From an uncultured Lentisphaerota bacterium (GTDB lineage: Bacteria > Verrucomicrobiota > Kiritimatiellia > CAIQIC01): a stretch of 62,958 bases of DNA. The number at the start of each line of letters is the position of its first letter. Within the stretch, counting starts at the first letter, position 1. The stretch covers positions 1 through 62,958 of the forward strand of contig CAISWQ010000034.1 of NCBI GenBank assembly GCA_903889245.1, read 5' to 3'. The position numbers and the translations under genes were made by a program. Below are positions 26,859-36,151 of this stretch, in pieces. A model generated the notes under the pieces. That model worked only from the letters and a program-made list of their open reading frames with translations. It was not told the origin of the DNA and made no database searches.

Positions 26859-27545
26859 TCAGCCCCGTTTCTCCCGCATCAGGCGGCGCAGCATCATCCC
26901 GAAAAAGCGCAGCGTGTCAACCACGGGATTGATCTTGCTCTTTTCGTCGCGATAGATCGTCCGCACCGGCGCGGAAGCGAGGCGCGCGCCGCACTCCGCG
27001 AGGTCGAGCAGGATTTCCGACTCGGCGGCGAAGCGCGCGGCCGGCGGCGGCGTGGCCGGCAATACGTCGAGACGGTAGTAGCGGAAGCCGCACTGCGTGT
27101 CCGGCACACGCTGGTGCATGACGAGGCCCAGCAGCCAGCTCATGAAGCGGTTGGTCAGGCGGCGGACCAGCGGCATCGCGGCGGTATCCGCCATGCGGTT
27201 GCCGACGACCACGGCCGCGCCGGTCGCGTGCGCCGCCGCCAGAAGCGCGGGGATGTCGGTCGGATCGTGCTGGCCGTCGCCATCCATGGTGACGACGGCG
27301 TCGTAACCATGGGTGCGCGCCCAGGCATAGGCGGTGTGCAGCGCCGCACCCTTGCCGCGGTTGGCCGCGTGCCGCAGCACCTGCGCACCGGCGGCGGCGG
27401 CCTCGGCGGCGGTCGCATCGGGCGAGCCATCATCCACCACCACCACCACCAGACCTTGCGCGCACACGGCGCGCACGACCGCGCCCAGGCGGCCGGCTTC
27501 GCGGTAGGCGGGGATCACCACGCAGATTTTTGCGTCACTGCTCAT
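26859..27545 (-). CDS. Family 2 glycosyltransferase
   Basis: 228 aa, a GT-A fold enzyme of the dolichyl-/polyprenyl-phosphate sugar synthase kind. KICVVIPAYREAGRLGAVVRAV is the nucleotide-sugar strand, VVVVDDGSPDATAA the first acidic motif, and GKGAALHTAYAWA...VVTMDGDGQHDPTDIPAL the DxD-type motif. PDTQCGFRYYRLD is typical of the subgroup. No membrane tail is present. The start overlaps the upstream acyltransferase stop (ATGA), implying coupling. It probably charges a lipid carrier or decorates lipid A or O-antigen; the exact sugar is unknown. Confidence 0.88.
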   Translation of the reverse strand: MSSDAKICVVIPAYREAGRLGAVVRAVCAQGLVVVVVDDGSPDATAAEAAAAGAQVLRHAANRGKGAALHTAYAWARTHGYDAVVTMDGDGQHDPTDIPALLAAAHATGAAVVVGNRMADTAAMPLVRRLTNRFMSWLLGLVMHQRVPDTQCGFRYYRLDVLPATPPPAARFAAESEILLDLAECGARLASAPVRTIYRDEKSKINPVVDTLRFFGMMLRRLMREKRG

Positions 27546-28447
27546 GCCCAGAAGTCGTCGAAAATGAACCATTGCCAGGGCGCGGCGGCAACCTCTTTTT
27601 CGAGCGCGGCGATCCAGGCGGCGCGGATGGCCGCCTCGGAGCCGACGACTTCGGGATAGATGGGCGGATGGCAACGCAGCAGGAAGGTGTCGTCCTCCTG
27701 CCGCAGCAGAAAACTGGGCACCAGCGGAGCGCCGGTCTGCGCCGCAAGCCAGGCCGGCCCGCGCGGCAGCGGCGCAGGCGCGCCGAAAAAGTCATAACGC
27801 TCGGTTTCGTGCGTGAAGTTCCGATCGCCGAGCAAGGCGACAATCTCGCCACGCTTGAGGCAGCGCACCAAGCCAAAGGCGGCGTGACCCAAGGGCAGCA
27901 CATGGATGCCGCGGCTGGCGCGTTGCTCGTTGAACAGGCTGTCGAGCTTCTTGCTGGACTGCGGGAGCGCGACAGCATTGAGGCGGTAGCCGAGCGCCGC
28001 GATCACCGCGCCGCCGACCTCCCAGTTGCCCAGATGCGCCGTGACCACCAGTACGCCCTTGCCGCGCCCAGCCGCCTCGCGCAGCGCCTCGGCGTTTTCC
28101 AGGTTGACGAACCTGCGCAACTCGTCCTCGGTCAGCCGCGCAAAGCGGAAGAAGTCCACCAGGTATTTCCCAAAATGCTGGAAAGTCTTGCGGGCAAAGC
28201 CAGGCAGCGCGCTCGCCGCCGGCGTGATGCCACGCGCGGCGAAGATGCGGCGCAGGTTGTTCATCACCGCCTGCCGCGCGGCAGTGCGCCGCCAGTAATA
28301 GAGGTCAGCGATGCGCAGGCCGAGCCAGTAGCTGAAGCGGCGCGGCAGATGCCGGCTGCACATGGCTGCCAACCGGTACAACCAGACATAGGTCGAACTG
28401 GAATGGTCCTGCGTCACAAACTTATGAACCCCGTATTCACCATCCAA
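27542..28447 (-). CDS. LpxL/HtrB-family lipid A acyltransferase
   Basis: 301 aa from a TTG start (alternatives exist). It catalyses acyl transfer to lipid A precursors at the inner membrane. The family signature is VLVVTAHLGNWEVGG (HxxxxE catalytic dyad, here H-LGNW-E). Other conserved pieces are FARKTFQHFGKYLVDFFRFARL and GEIVALLGDRNF, and the C-terminus WQWFIFDDFW resembles the family's PEQWxWxxxR region. The start is uncertain because no clear ribosome binding site is visible. It is the first gene of an operon with a glycosyltransferase and DedA. With LptD and MsbA elsewhere in the window it supports an LPS-bearing outer membrane. Confidence 0.88.
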   Translation of the reverse strand: MDGEYGVHKFVTQDHSSSTYVWLYRLAAMCSRHLPRRFSYWLGLRIADLYYWRRTAARQAVMNNLRRIFAARGITPAASALPGFARKTFQHFGKYLVDFFRFARLTEDELRRFVNLENAEALREAAGRGKGVLVVTAHLGNWEVGGAVIAALGYRLNAVALPQSSKKLDSLFNEQRASRGIHVLPLGHAAFGLVRCLKRGEIVALLGDRNFTHETERYDFFGAPAPLPRGPAWLAAQTGAPLVPSFLLRQEDDTFLLRCHPPIYPEVVGSEAAIRAAWIAALEKEVAAAPWQWFIFDDFWA

Positions 28448-28477
28448 AACGCGCCAGCCGGGCGGAAAGTGTAGGGC

Positions 28478-29332
28478 TCAACCCGCCGCCTGTGTCAGTT
28501 CGTCCGCGCGGTAGGACGAACGCACGAGTGGGCCGGCGGCGACCGCACGAAAACCGAGCGCACGCGCCTCCGCCGCCAGCCGCGCGAACTCCTCCGGCGG
28601 GACAAAGCGCGCGACCCCGCGCTTGCTGTTCTGCGGGCGCAGATATTGCCCGACCGTCAGCAACTCACAACCGGCGGCGCGCAGATCGCGGAAGGCCTCC
28701 AGCAACTCGGACTCGGTTTCACCCAGCCCGACCATCAGGCCGGACTTCACCGCCGGCTTGGGCTGGAAGGCCGCCGCGTGACGCAGCACACCGAGCGAAC
28801 GCTCATAGTCGGCCTGCGGACGGACCTCGCGCTGGAGCCGCCGCACGGTTTCGAGATTATGATTGAAGACATCCGGCCGCGCGGCAAGCACGACCGCGAG
28901 CGCAGCCGGCGCGCCACCGAAGTCCGGCGTCAGCACCTCGATCAGCGCCGCGGGCAGCGCGTCACGGACCGCCGCGATGGTCGCGGAGAAATGCGCCGCG
29001 CCGCCATCGGGCAGATCGTCGCGCGTGACGCTGGTGATGACGACGTGCTTGAGGTGCATCCTAGCCGCGGCCTCGGCGAGGCGGCGCGGCTCGTCGGCCT
29101 CCGGCACGGTCGGCCGGCCGGTGGTGACGTTGCAGAACTGGCAGGCACGCGTACAGGTGTTGCCGAGGATCATGAAGGTGGCCGTGCCGCGGTTCCAGCA
29201 CTCCTGCTGGTTCGGGCAGTGCGCGCTGCGGCAAACCGTATGCAGGCCCAGTTCGGCGAGCACCTGCCGCACCGCGCCATACTGCTGGTCGGTGCGCAGC
29301 GGCTGGCGGATCCATGGAGGCAAACGCGGCAC
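28478..29332 (-). CDS. lipA: Lipoyl synthase
   Basis: 284 aa. Radical-SAM enzyme that inserts two sulfurs into protein-bound octanoyl groups. The auxiliary cluster motif CRSAHCPNQQECW precedes the radical-SAM motif NTCTRACQFCNV (Cx3Cx2C). Later come TSVTRDDLPDGGAAHF, the VFNHNLETV block and the C-terminal RSSYRADE that binds the auxiliary cluster. Length fits the family. A GTG at 29332 gives the normal N-terminus (RLPPWIRQPL); the frame is open to 29512 but the extra residues are not LipA-like. Divergent from pyrK. Confidence 0.95.
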   Translation of the reverse strand: MPRLPPWIRQPLRTDQQYGAVRQVLAELGLHTVCRSAHCPNQQECWNRGTATFMILGNTCTRACQFCNVTTGRPTVPEADEPRRLAEAAARMHLKHVVITSVTRDDLPDGGAAHFSATIAAVRDALPAALIEVLTPDFGGAPAALAVVLAARPDVFNHNLETVRRLQREVRPQADYERSLGVLRHAAAFQPKPAVKSGLMVGLGETESELLEAFRDLRAAGCELLTVGQYLRPQNSKRGVARFVPPEEFARLAAEARALGFRAVAAGPLVRSSYRADELTQAAG

Positions 29333-29399
29333 GGCGGGAGTCTGGCGGGCGCTGGGCCTTGCGTCAAACAGGAACACGGGTTCGCAGCGATTCTTTCGG

Positions 29400-29428
29400 T
29401 TGACGCGGCTGGGCAAAGTAAGCACACT
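29400..29428 (+). promoter_or_regulatory. Predicted leaderless promoter of pyrK
   Basis: TTGACG-N17-CACACT, ending 8 nt before the GTG at 29437; no Shine-Dalgarno sequence is possible from this start site. Confidence 0.5.
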
Positions 29429-29436
29429 GCCGCGCC

Positions 29437-30240
29437 GTGCAACTCGAAACCGCCACCATTTTGGAGCATCGCGACTACGGCGCGGGTTATCGTCTGCTCC
29501 GGCTGGCAGCACCGCAGATCGCGCCGCAGGTGCAGCCGGGACAGTTCGTTCACCTGCGCGTGCCGCGGCTGGAAGGTTGCGTGCTGCGCCGCCCGTTCAG
29601 CGTCTACAAGGCCGCTGACGGCGTGCTGGAAGTGCTTTACAAGGCTATCGGTCGCGGCACCGCAGTGCTGGGCGCCGCGCTCGCCGGCGAAAAGATCAGC
29701 GCGCTGGGTCCGCTCGGTCACGGCTTCCCGCTCGACCTGCCCGCAGGTCGCGTGCCGGTGCTGGTCGCCGGCGGCTATGGCATGGCCGCGCTCTATCTCC
29801 TCGCGAAGCGTCTGCCGCTCACGGGTGTCGTCTTCGTCGGCGGCCGGAGCGCGCCAGATATCTTGTGCGTCGAGGAATTTGAAAAGCTCGGCTGGAAAGT
29901 ACGCATCGCCACCGAGGATGGCAGCCGCGGCGTCTGCGGCCTCGTCACTGGGCCGCTGGAGGCGTGGCTGGCGGAAGGTCGCGGCCAGGGTATGCCGGAA
30001 TTTTTCGCGTGCGGACCGAATGGCCTGTTGGAAGTCGTCGGCCAGCGCGCGCTGGCCGGCGACTGGCGCGCGTGGTTGAGCGTGGACCGCCACATGTGCT
30101 GCGGCGTTGGTGCCTGCCTGACGTGCGTCGTCAAACTCAAGGACAGCGACGGCGCGTGGGTTTGGGCGCGCTCGTGCAAGGAAGGCCCGGTCTTCGAGTG
30201 CCGCCAGATTCACTGGGACCGCGCCGAGGAGGAAGCGTGA
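29437..30240 (+). CDS. pyrK: Dihydroorotate dehydrogenase electron-transfer subunit
   Basis: 267 aa, GTG start. Iron-sulfur flavoprotein that passes electrons from PyrD to NAD+. The FAD-binding barrel has PGQFVHLRVPRLEGCVLRRPFSV. The NAD-binding part has VPVLVAGGYGMAALYLLA and EFFACGPNGLLEVV. The C-terminal [2Fe-2S] site is MCCGVGACLTCVVKL plus a final Cys in SCKEGPVF. It is followed by pyrD, which confirms the type 1B enzyme. The intervening 127 bp form a long hairpin of simple repeats. Confidence 0.95.
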   Translation: MQLETATILEHRDYGAGYRLLRLAAPQIAPQVQPGQFVHLRVPRLEGCVLRRPFSVYKAADGVLEVLYKAIGRGTAVLGAALAGEKISALGPLGHGFPLDLPAGRVPVLVAGGYGMAALYLLAKRLPLTGVVFVGGRSAPDILCVEEFEKLGWKVRIATEDGSRGVCGLVTGPLEAWLAEGRGQGMPEFFACGPNGLLEVVGQRALAGDWRAWLSVDRHMCCGVGACLTCVVKLKDSDGAWVWARSCKEGPVFECRQIHWDRAEEEA

Positions 30241-30244
30241 GAAG

Positions 30245-30365
30245 CACTGGAGTGATGGAGTATTGGAGTGGTGGAGTACTGGAAAGTCTTTCCAGTGCCC
30301 TGCCTGTATTCCATGGCTCCATGCTTCCAACTCTCCAACCCTCCAACACTCCAGCACTCCTTTCC
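30245..30365. repeat. Simple-repeat hairpin between pyrK and pyrD
   Basis: The left arm is built from TGGAGTATTGGAGTGGTGGAG-like units and the right arm from CTCCAACACTCCAGCACTCC-like units, so the whole spacer can fold back on itself. The inner part is ACTGGAAAG/CTTTCCAGT around one base. It could attenuate or stabilise the pyrK-pyrD transcript. Confidence 0.75.
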
Positions 30366-30367
30366 CC

Positions 30368-31282
30368 ATGACTCCCGATCTTTCCATAACCCTCGCGGGA
30401 ATCCGGTTGAAGAATCCGGTGATGGTCGCCTCCGGCACGTTTGGCTACGGCCCGGAATACGCCGACCTCGTGGACCTTTCGCAGCTCGGCGCGATGGTCG
30501 TCAAGGGCATCTCGCTGGAGCCGTGGCGCGGCAACCAGACGCCGCGCACGGTCGAGGTCGCCAGTGGTCTCATCAACGCCATCGGTTTGCAGAATCCCGG
30601 CGCCGAGGGCTTCCTCCAAACCTATCTGCCATTCCTGCGCCAGTTCGATGTGCCCGTGATCGTCAATATCTGGGGCCGGACGGTCGAGGAATATGCCGCC
30701 GTCGCCGCGCGCTTGAGCGCGGCCGAGGGCATCGCGGCGCTCGAACTCAACGTCTCGTGCCCGAACATCAAGGAAGGCAGCAAGTCGTTCGGCTCGAACG
30801 CCGACATGTTCAAGCGCGTCATCGCCGCGACGCGCGCGGTGACGAAGCTGCCGTTGATCCCCAAGCTCGCGCCGGATGTCTTCCGTGTCGCCGAGTTCGC
30901 GCGCCAGGCCGAGGCCGAGGGCGCCGACGCGCTCGCGATCACCAACTCCGTCCCGGCGATGGCGGTTGACCTTGAGACGCGCCGGCCCAAGCTGGCCAAT
31001 ATCACCGGCGGACTTTCCGGCCCGGCCATCAAACCGATTGCGGTGCGCCTCGTCTGGGAGGCGGCGAAGGCCGTGAAAATCCCCATCATCGGCATGGGCG
31101 GCATCTACACGGCGGCGGACGCGGCGGAGTTTTTCATCGTCGGCGCGAGCGCCGTCGCCGTCGGCACGGCGAATTTCATGGAGCCGGCGGCGGCGTTGCA
31201 GGTGGCCGCGGGCCTGCGCGACTACCTCGCGCGCCATCAACTCGGCTCGATCCGCGACCTGGTGGGGACGCTGACATGCTGA
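30368..31282 (+). CDS. pyrD: Dihydroorotate dehydrogenase, NAD-dependent type 1B
   Basis: 304 aa TIM-barrel flavoenzyme of pyrimidine synthesis, oxidising dihydroorotate to orotate. It starts at ITLAGIRLKNPVMVASGTFG, typical of type 1B. Further on come GLQNPGAEGFL, the active-site loop ELNVSCPNIKEG with catalytic Cys, AITNSVPAMAVDL, GGLSGPAIKPIAVRLVWE and the FMN-phosphate site GMGGIYTAADAAEFFIVGASAVAVGTA. It works as a complex with PyrK. ATG 30368 is chosen because the upstream frame lies in the repeat hairpin. Confidence 0.96.
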   Translation: MTPDLSITLAGIRLKNPVMVASGTFGYGPEYADLVDLSQLGAMVVKGISLEPWRGNQTPRTVEVASGLINAIGLQNPGAEGFLQTYLPFLRQFDVPVIVNIWGRTVEEYAAVAARLSAAEGIAALELNVSCPNIKEGSKSFGSNADMFKRVIAATRAVTKLPLIPKLAPDVFRVAEFARQAEAEGADALAITNSVPAMAVDLETRRPKLANITGGLSGPAIKPIAVRLVWEAAKAVKIPIIGMGGIYTAADAAEFFIVGASAVAVGTANFMEPAAALQVAAGLRDYLARHQLGSIRDLVGTLTC

Positions 31283-32889
31283 AGTTCAGCCGCAAAACCT
31301 TGCTGCTGCTTGTGACGGCCCTCGCGCTCTTCCTCGCGTGGTTGTGCTACGTTCCCTACCGTCCGGAATATCTGCTGCGCGCCATCCCCGCGCAGGCGCA
31401 AGTCCTCACCGCGCACGACAATCTCTCCGCGCGTTGGCCGGCGTTGATGCAGAATCCGCTGCTGCCAAGCCTCGCGCTCGCGATGGGCGTGGACGCGACC
31501 GTGCTGAAAAATTTCATGGCCGACCCCGCCGTGCAGCAGTGGGTGCAGCGCCTTGCCGCGCGTCACACGGTCCTCGCCTACGTGCCGCGCCTCGGTGCTG
31601 GCGGCAAGCCCGCCTGGATGGCCGCCTCGTGGCTCGGCAGCGACAGCCAGGTCCTGCGCCACCAACTCGCCTGGTTTCCACCGCCCGGCTTCGAGCGCCA
31701 CGCGCCACACAACGGTGTACCCTATTGGACCGTGCAACTCCCCGGCCTCAAGGTTGGTCAGCAACTCTCACTCGCTTTTGTCGAGGGCCTGCTCATCGCC
31801 TGCGTCGGCGCGGACAACACCGCAATCCTCGATCTGCTCGATACCAGTGATGGCCTGCTGCCCTCACTCGCGCTCGCGCGCCGCGCCAAGTTGAGCGATT
31901 ACTGGTGCCTCGCCCCCACCGCGCCCGATCACGGCTGGGTGGATACGCCCAGTTTTATCCGCCCCGCGCCCGGCCAGCCGGCCGCGCCGCCGTTGACCGT
32001 TTCGGTCAGCGTCATCCAGTCCAACTATATCGAGGGCGGACTGTGTGGTCCCTTCCCGCTGCTGCCGGCCGCCAAGACCAGCGCCAAGGCGCTGGAGTGC
32101 GGCGACCTCGCCAAGTTCACCGGTAATCTGCCGATCGCAGCACTGGCGTTGCGGACCGAAGCCGTGCTGCCGCTGCTCGCCAACTGGCTCGGCACGGACT
32201 GGACCGCCCTGCTGGAGGCCACGCTGCGCCTGCAAGGCGCCGATCGCGCCGCCGTCTTCCTGTTGGGCGGCGATTTTGGCGGCAAGCTGTTCGGCTTCCG
32301 CATCCCCGCGCTGGTCGCCGCCATCCCCATGCGCAAACCCGAAGCCATGCTGGGCCTGATGCAGGGCCAGTTGCTCGCGCAACTGAACCACCAACACGGC
32401 CTCGGCTTGACCAGCCGCGAAATGAAAGCCGGCGCGCGCACCTGCTATGTCATCGAAAGCGCTGCACCCGGCCTGTTCCGCGACCTGCCGCCCGACGAGC
32501 GGCCCGCCTACGCCATCTGCGACCAGTGGTTCCTCGTCGCCTCCAGCGCGCGCAGCCTCGCCGCACTGCTCGCCCGCTACGACACGAGCACCGCCGACAA
32601 CGAGGCGCGTACCGCCCGCTGGCCGGAAGGGCTCTCACAGGCGCGCGGCGGCGGCTACGCCTGGACCGACACCGCCCTGCTGCGCGACGAGTTGCGGCTG
32701 GTCATCGCCGCCTACTCCCTCAAGTTGATGCTGGAAGACCCACAGAGCGCCGCCGCCAAGCGCCAGCAGCTCAACCTGTGGAAGGGATGGCTCGACGCGC
32801 TCGCCCCGCTCGGCGAGGCGCGCTTCTGGCTCACCTCCGATGGCCAACTGGCCGCGCTCCGTTTTGCCGCCGGCCAGCCGACGCGATAA
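31276..32889 (+). CDS. Membrane-anchored protein of unknown function
   Basis: 537 aa. One N-terminal membrane anchor (TLLLLVTALALFLAWLCYV) is followed by a long periplasmic region of globular alpha/beta character. It faintly resembles proteins of the DUF3352 kind (IPAQAQVLTAHDNLSARWPAL near the start, and repeated motifs such as LFGFRIPALVAAIPMRKPEAML). No catalytic motif is visible. The ATG overlaps the pyrD stop (ATGCTGA), so it is cotranscribed, but a link to pyrimidine synthesis is not apparent. Confidence 0.65.
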   Translation: MLKFSRKTLLLLVTALALFLAWLCYVPYRPEYLLRAIPAQAQVLTAHDNLSARWPALMQNPLLPSLALAMGVDATVLKNFMADPAVQQWVQRLAARHTVLAYVPRLGAGGKPAWMAASWLGSDSQVLRHQLAWFPPPGFERHAPHNGVPYWTVQLPGLKVGQQLSLAFVEGLLIACVGADNTAILDLLDTSDGLLPSLALARRAKLSDYWCLAPTAPDHGWVDTPSFIRPAPGQPAAPPLTVSVSVIQSNYIEGGLCGPFPLLPAAKTSAKALECGDLAKFTGNLPIAALALRTEAVLPLLANWLGTDWTALLEATLRLQGADRAAVFLLGGDFGGKLFGFRIPALVAAIPMRKPEAMLGLMQGQLLAQLNHQHGLGLTSREMKAGARTCYVIESAAPGLFRDLPPDERPAYAICDQWFLVASSARSLAALLARYDTSTADNEARTARWPEGLSQARGGGYAWTDTALLRDELRLVIAAYSLKLMLEDPQSAAAKRQQLNLWKGWLDALAPLGEARFWLTSDGQLAALRFAAGQPTR

Positions 32890-33000
32890 GTCCGAGCCTT
32901 GGAAAAATCCGGGCGCTTTTTTCCAAGCCTCGGGAAAATGACAGCGAAAATTTCCAAGACTTGGAAAGCCCCTGATCCCCCGCTCCAATCCTTGGAAACC
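32889..33000. repeat. Palindrome cluster (4 copies) between convergent genes
   Basis: Centres at 32897, 32928, 32959 and 32990, each exactly 31 bp apart. Cores vary (CCGAGCCTTGG, CCAAGCCTCGG, CCAAGACTTGG, CCAATCCTTGG) while the spacing does not. Confidence 0.93.
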
Positions 33001-33280
33001 GCAAATCAAGGCGCGGCCAGATGGCAGGCGCGGGGCTTTCAAGGGGGGGGCTTACGGCGTGTCGGGGGCTTTCTCCAGTTCCTGCTGTTTCCCCAAGGAA
33101 TTTAGCCTATAGGTTGGCCGCGTTCTGACGAACGCGGCTGCAGGGCGCGGAGTTTCTCAAGATCATGCAAAAAACAGGCCGCCCTACGATTTTGTCCTCA
33201 TGATTCCGAGCCGTTCCGCCGCCGCACGCGTGAACGCGGAGCGCGCACCCCACCCTCCTGGCGACTTGGCGGGGGAAATA
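33001..33280. other. Gene-free stretch with one 22-bp palindrome
   Basis: It contains a run of eight G residues near 33045 and a palindrome GCCGCGTTC-TGAC-GAACGCGGC at 33117-33138. A near-copy of that palindrome occurs at 62445-62466 (GCCGCATTC-TGAC-GAATGCGGC). No gene seen. Confidence 0.7.
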
Positions 33281-35047
33281 TTATTCCGCCGCAACGGGTG
33301 CGGGCGTGTCGCGGAACTGGAGGTCGTGGAGGCGTTTGTAGGTGCCGTTCAGCGCAAGCAGTTCGGCGTGCGTGCCGGTCTCGACGACGCGGCCGGCGTC
33401 GAGCACATAGATGCAGTCGGCGTGCATGATGGTGGAGAGGCGGTGCGCGATGGCGAGCACGGTACGGTGCGCCATGAGTTCATCGAGCGCGGCCTGTACG
33501 GCGCGCTCGCTCTCGGTATCGAGCGCGCTGGTCGCCTCGTCGAGGATCAGGATCGGCGGGTTGCGCAGGATGGCGCGGGCGATGGCCAGGCGCTGGCGCT
33601 GGCCGCCGGAGAGGCGGACGCCGCGCTCGCCAATGACCGTGTCGTAACCCTCCGGCATCTCGCTGATGAAGTCGTGGGCGTGCGCGCGCCTGGCCGCTTC
33701 CATGATCGCCTCGCGGCTCGCGTTGGCGGTGCCGTAGGCGATGTTGTTCGCGACGGTGTCGTTGAAGAGGATCGTCTCCTGCGTGACCATGCCGATCTGC
33801 TGGCGGAGCGAGGTCTGCGTGAGGTCGCGCAGGTCGAGGTCATTGAGCAGGATGCGTCCGGCGGTGACGTCGTAGAAGCGCGGGACGAGGCTGACGAGCG
33901 TGGACTTGCCCGCGCCGCTGCTGCCGACGAACGCGACGCACCGGCCCGCGCCGACCGTCAGGCTGACGTTTTGCAAAATCGGTTCGTTGTCGTAGGCGAA
34001 GCCGACATGCTCGAACGCGATGCGCTGGACCGGCGAGCGAAACTCGACGGCGTTCGTGCGGTCGGTGACGCCGATGGGCGTATCGAGCAACTCGAAGATG
34101 CGGTCGGCGGCGGCGGAACTCTGCTGGATGGCGAGGTGCAGCTTGCTCAACTTCTTCACCGGCTGGTACATCATGAGCATCGCCACAAAGAAGGTGATCA
34201 GTTCGGCCAGCTTCATCCCGGTAAAGTTGGCGTAGAACAAAACCGGGATGGCGCCGGCGGCGGCTAGGAACACGATGATCGGCTCGATGGCGGCATTGGC
34301 GCGCGTGACCTTCATGGCGCGCGAGAAGGTGGCCTTGGCCTCCTCGTTGAAGCGGCGGCGCTCATAGTCCTCCATGCCGAAGGCCTTGACGATGCGCATG
34401 CCGGTCAGCGCCTCCTGCAGGACGGCGGCGAGGTTGGCGAGGCGGGCCTGGCCCTCGCGCGCGGCGCGGCGGACCTTGCGGCCAAAGTGCGCCACCGGCA
34501 GGATGCAGATCGGGAACACCACGAGCGAGAGCAGCGCCAGTTGCCAGTTCAGCCAGCAGATGTAGCTGACGCCGCCGATGAGCACGAACGGCTCGCGAAT
34601 CAGGTCTCCGATGAACGTACTGACCGCGTTCTCGATCATCATCGTATCGTTGGTGATGCGGCTCATCAGCTCGCCGCTGCGGCTGCGCGTGAAGTAGCCC
34701 ATCGAGAGCTTGAGCGTGTGGTCGAACAGCTTCTCGCGCATGTCGCGGACCACCCGCTTGCCGACCCACTCGATCATGTAGCGGCTGGCGAAATCGCCGA
34801 TGCCACGCAGGATCGTGAGCAGCGGCAGCAGCGCCGCGATGATGATGGTGGCCTGCAGCGAAAGCCGGCCCAAATCGCCCAGCATGCTCAAGTTTTTCTG
34901 GATGACCGGCAGCAGGCCGGCGGTCGAGCCGCCGAAGAGGATGCCGAAGAACGTGCCCAGCAGCAGCCGCGGCACATAGGGCTTGGCGTAGCTGAACAGT
35001 CGCACCCAGACGGCGCGCTGGCGTTGAGATGCCGGATCGGAAGTCAT
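33281..35047 (-). CDS. MsbA-like ABC transporter (membrane plus ATPase half-transporter)
   Basis: 588 aa. The N-terminal exporter domain has about six membrane helices, with FTRSRSGELMSRITNDTMMIENAV in the coupling region. The C-terminal ATPase has Walker A VGSSGAGKSTLV, the signature LSGGQRQRLAIARAIL, Walker B ILILDEATSALD and the switch His in AIAHRLSTI. Domain order and sequence match MsbA-type lipid flippases, which carry lipid A across the inner membrane. Other homodimeric exporters look alike, so the substrate is inferred. It stands alone, convergent with the pyrKD transcript. Confidence 0.88.
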   Translation of the reverse strand: MTSDPASQRQRAVWVRLFSYAKPYVPRLLLGTFFGILFGGSTAGLLPVIQKNLSMLGDLGRLSLQATIIIAALLPLLTILRGIGDFASRYMIEWVGKRVVRDMREKLFDHTLKLSMGYFTRSRSGELMSRITNDTMMIENAVSTFIGDLIREPFVLIGGVSYICWLNWQLALLSLVVFPICILPVAHFGRKVRRAAREGQARLANLAAVLQEALTGMRIVKAFGMEDYERRRFNEEAKATFSRAMKVTRANAAIEPIIVFLAAAGAIPVLFYANFTGMKLAELITFFVAMLMMYQPVKKLSKLHLAIQQSSAAADRIFELLDTPIGVTDRTNAVEFRSPVQRIAFEHVGFAYDNEPILQNVSLTVGAGRCVAFVGSSGAGKSTLVSLVPRFYDVTAGRILLNDLDLRDLTQTSLRQQIGMVTQETILFNDTVANNIAYGTANASREAIMEAARRAHAHDFISEMPEGYDTVIGERGVRLSGGQRQRLAIARAILRNPPILILDEATSALDTESERAVQAALDELMAHRTVLAIAHRLSTIMHADCIYVLDAGRVVETGTHAELLALNGTYKRLHDLQFRDTPAPVAAE

Positions 35048-35120
35048 AAAGGCGTGCGCAGCTTAACACAGCCCGATGCGGCGGTGTTTATTTTTCTTGC
35101 TGGCGCGGGAACTGGGGGCG

Positions 35121-36059
35121 TCAGCCCTGGCCGTGGCCGAGTTCCTCAAGGTAGCGCTGGGCCTCGAGCGCGGCCATGCAGCCGGTGCCGGCGGCGGTGA
35201 CCGCCTGTTTGTAGGTCGGGTCCTGCACGTCGCCGGCGGCGAAGACGCCCGGCTTGCTCGTGCGCGTGTTGGTGGTGATCAGGAAGCCGGCCTCGTTCAT
35301 CGCAAGCTGGCCCTTGAACGGCTCGACGTTCGGCTGATGGCCGATGGCGACGAACAGGCCCTTGATGTCCAGCGTGGAAAGCTCGCCGGTCTTGACGTTC
35401 TTCAGCCGCAGGCCGGTCACGTCGTTCTTCGCCACGTCGAGGACTTCATCAATCACCGAGTTCCAGCGGACCTCAATCTTCGGATGGTTCAGCACGCGCG
35501 CTCCCATGATCTTCGAGGCGCGGAACGCGTCGCGCCGGTGGATCAGCGTGACCTTCGAGGCGAAGCGCGTCAGATAGACCGCCTCCTCCATCGCGGTATC
35601 GCCGCCGCCGACGACGGCGATCGGCTTGTTGCGGTAGAACGCGCCATCGCAGGTGGCGCAGGCCGAGACGCCGCGGCCGATCAGTTTCTGCTCCGACTCC
35701 AGGCCGAGATATTTCGCCGTCGCGCCGGTGGCGATGATGAGCGTCTGCGCCTCCAGCGTGTTGCCGTTACCCATCATCAACTTGAATGGCTGGCCGGACA
35801 GATCGGAACCCATCACCATGTCGGCGACGAAGCGCGTACCGAATTTTTCCGCCTGCTTGCGCATCTCTTCCATCAGTTCCGGCCCGGTGATGCCCTTCGG
35901 GAAGCCGGGGAAATTTTCCACCTCGGTCGTCGTCGTCAGTTGGCCGCCGGGCTGCAGGCCCTCGATCAACAGCGGTTCGAGGTTTGCCCGCGCCGCATAA
36001 ATGGCCGCCGTGTAACCCGCCGGGCCCGTGCCGATGATGATCAGTTTTTCCGTCGCCAT
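35121..36059 (-). CDS. trxB: Thioredoxin-disulfide reductase
   Basis: 312 aa flavoprotein that reduces thioredoxin with NADPH. The FAD site is [20 protein letters not shown], the redox centre CATCDG (in [13 protein letters not shown]), and the NADPH site [20 protein letters not shown] followed by [12 protein letters not shown]. The C-terminal FAD motif is [34 protein letters not shown] 36059 has GGAG upstream; the open frame to 36152 runs into the divergent dUTPase start. Length is normal for the family. Confidence 0.96.
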   Translation of the reverse strand: MATEKLIIIGTGPAGYTAAIYAARANLEPLLIEGLQPGGQLTTTTEVENFPGFPKGITGPELMEEMRKQAEKFGTRFVADMVMGSDLSGQPFKLMMGNGNTLEAQTLIIATGATAKYLGLESEQKLIGRGVSACATCDGAFYRNKPIAVVGGGDTAMEEAVYLTRFASKVTLIHRRDAFRASKIMGARVLNHPKIEVRWNSVIDEVLDVAKNDVTGLRLKNVKTGELSTLDIKGLFVAIGHQPNVEPFKGQLAMNEAGFLITTNTRTSKPGVFAAGDVQDPTYKQAVTAAGTGCMAALEAQRYLEELGHGQG

Positions 36060-36151
36060 GTTGTGCTCCTGCTGGTGAATTTGCCTCGCCCCGCGGGACG
36101 AAACCGCTATAGTCGCGGCGCAACCTATCGGCGAGGAAAGGAAAAAAGTCA

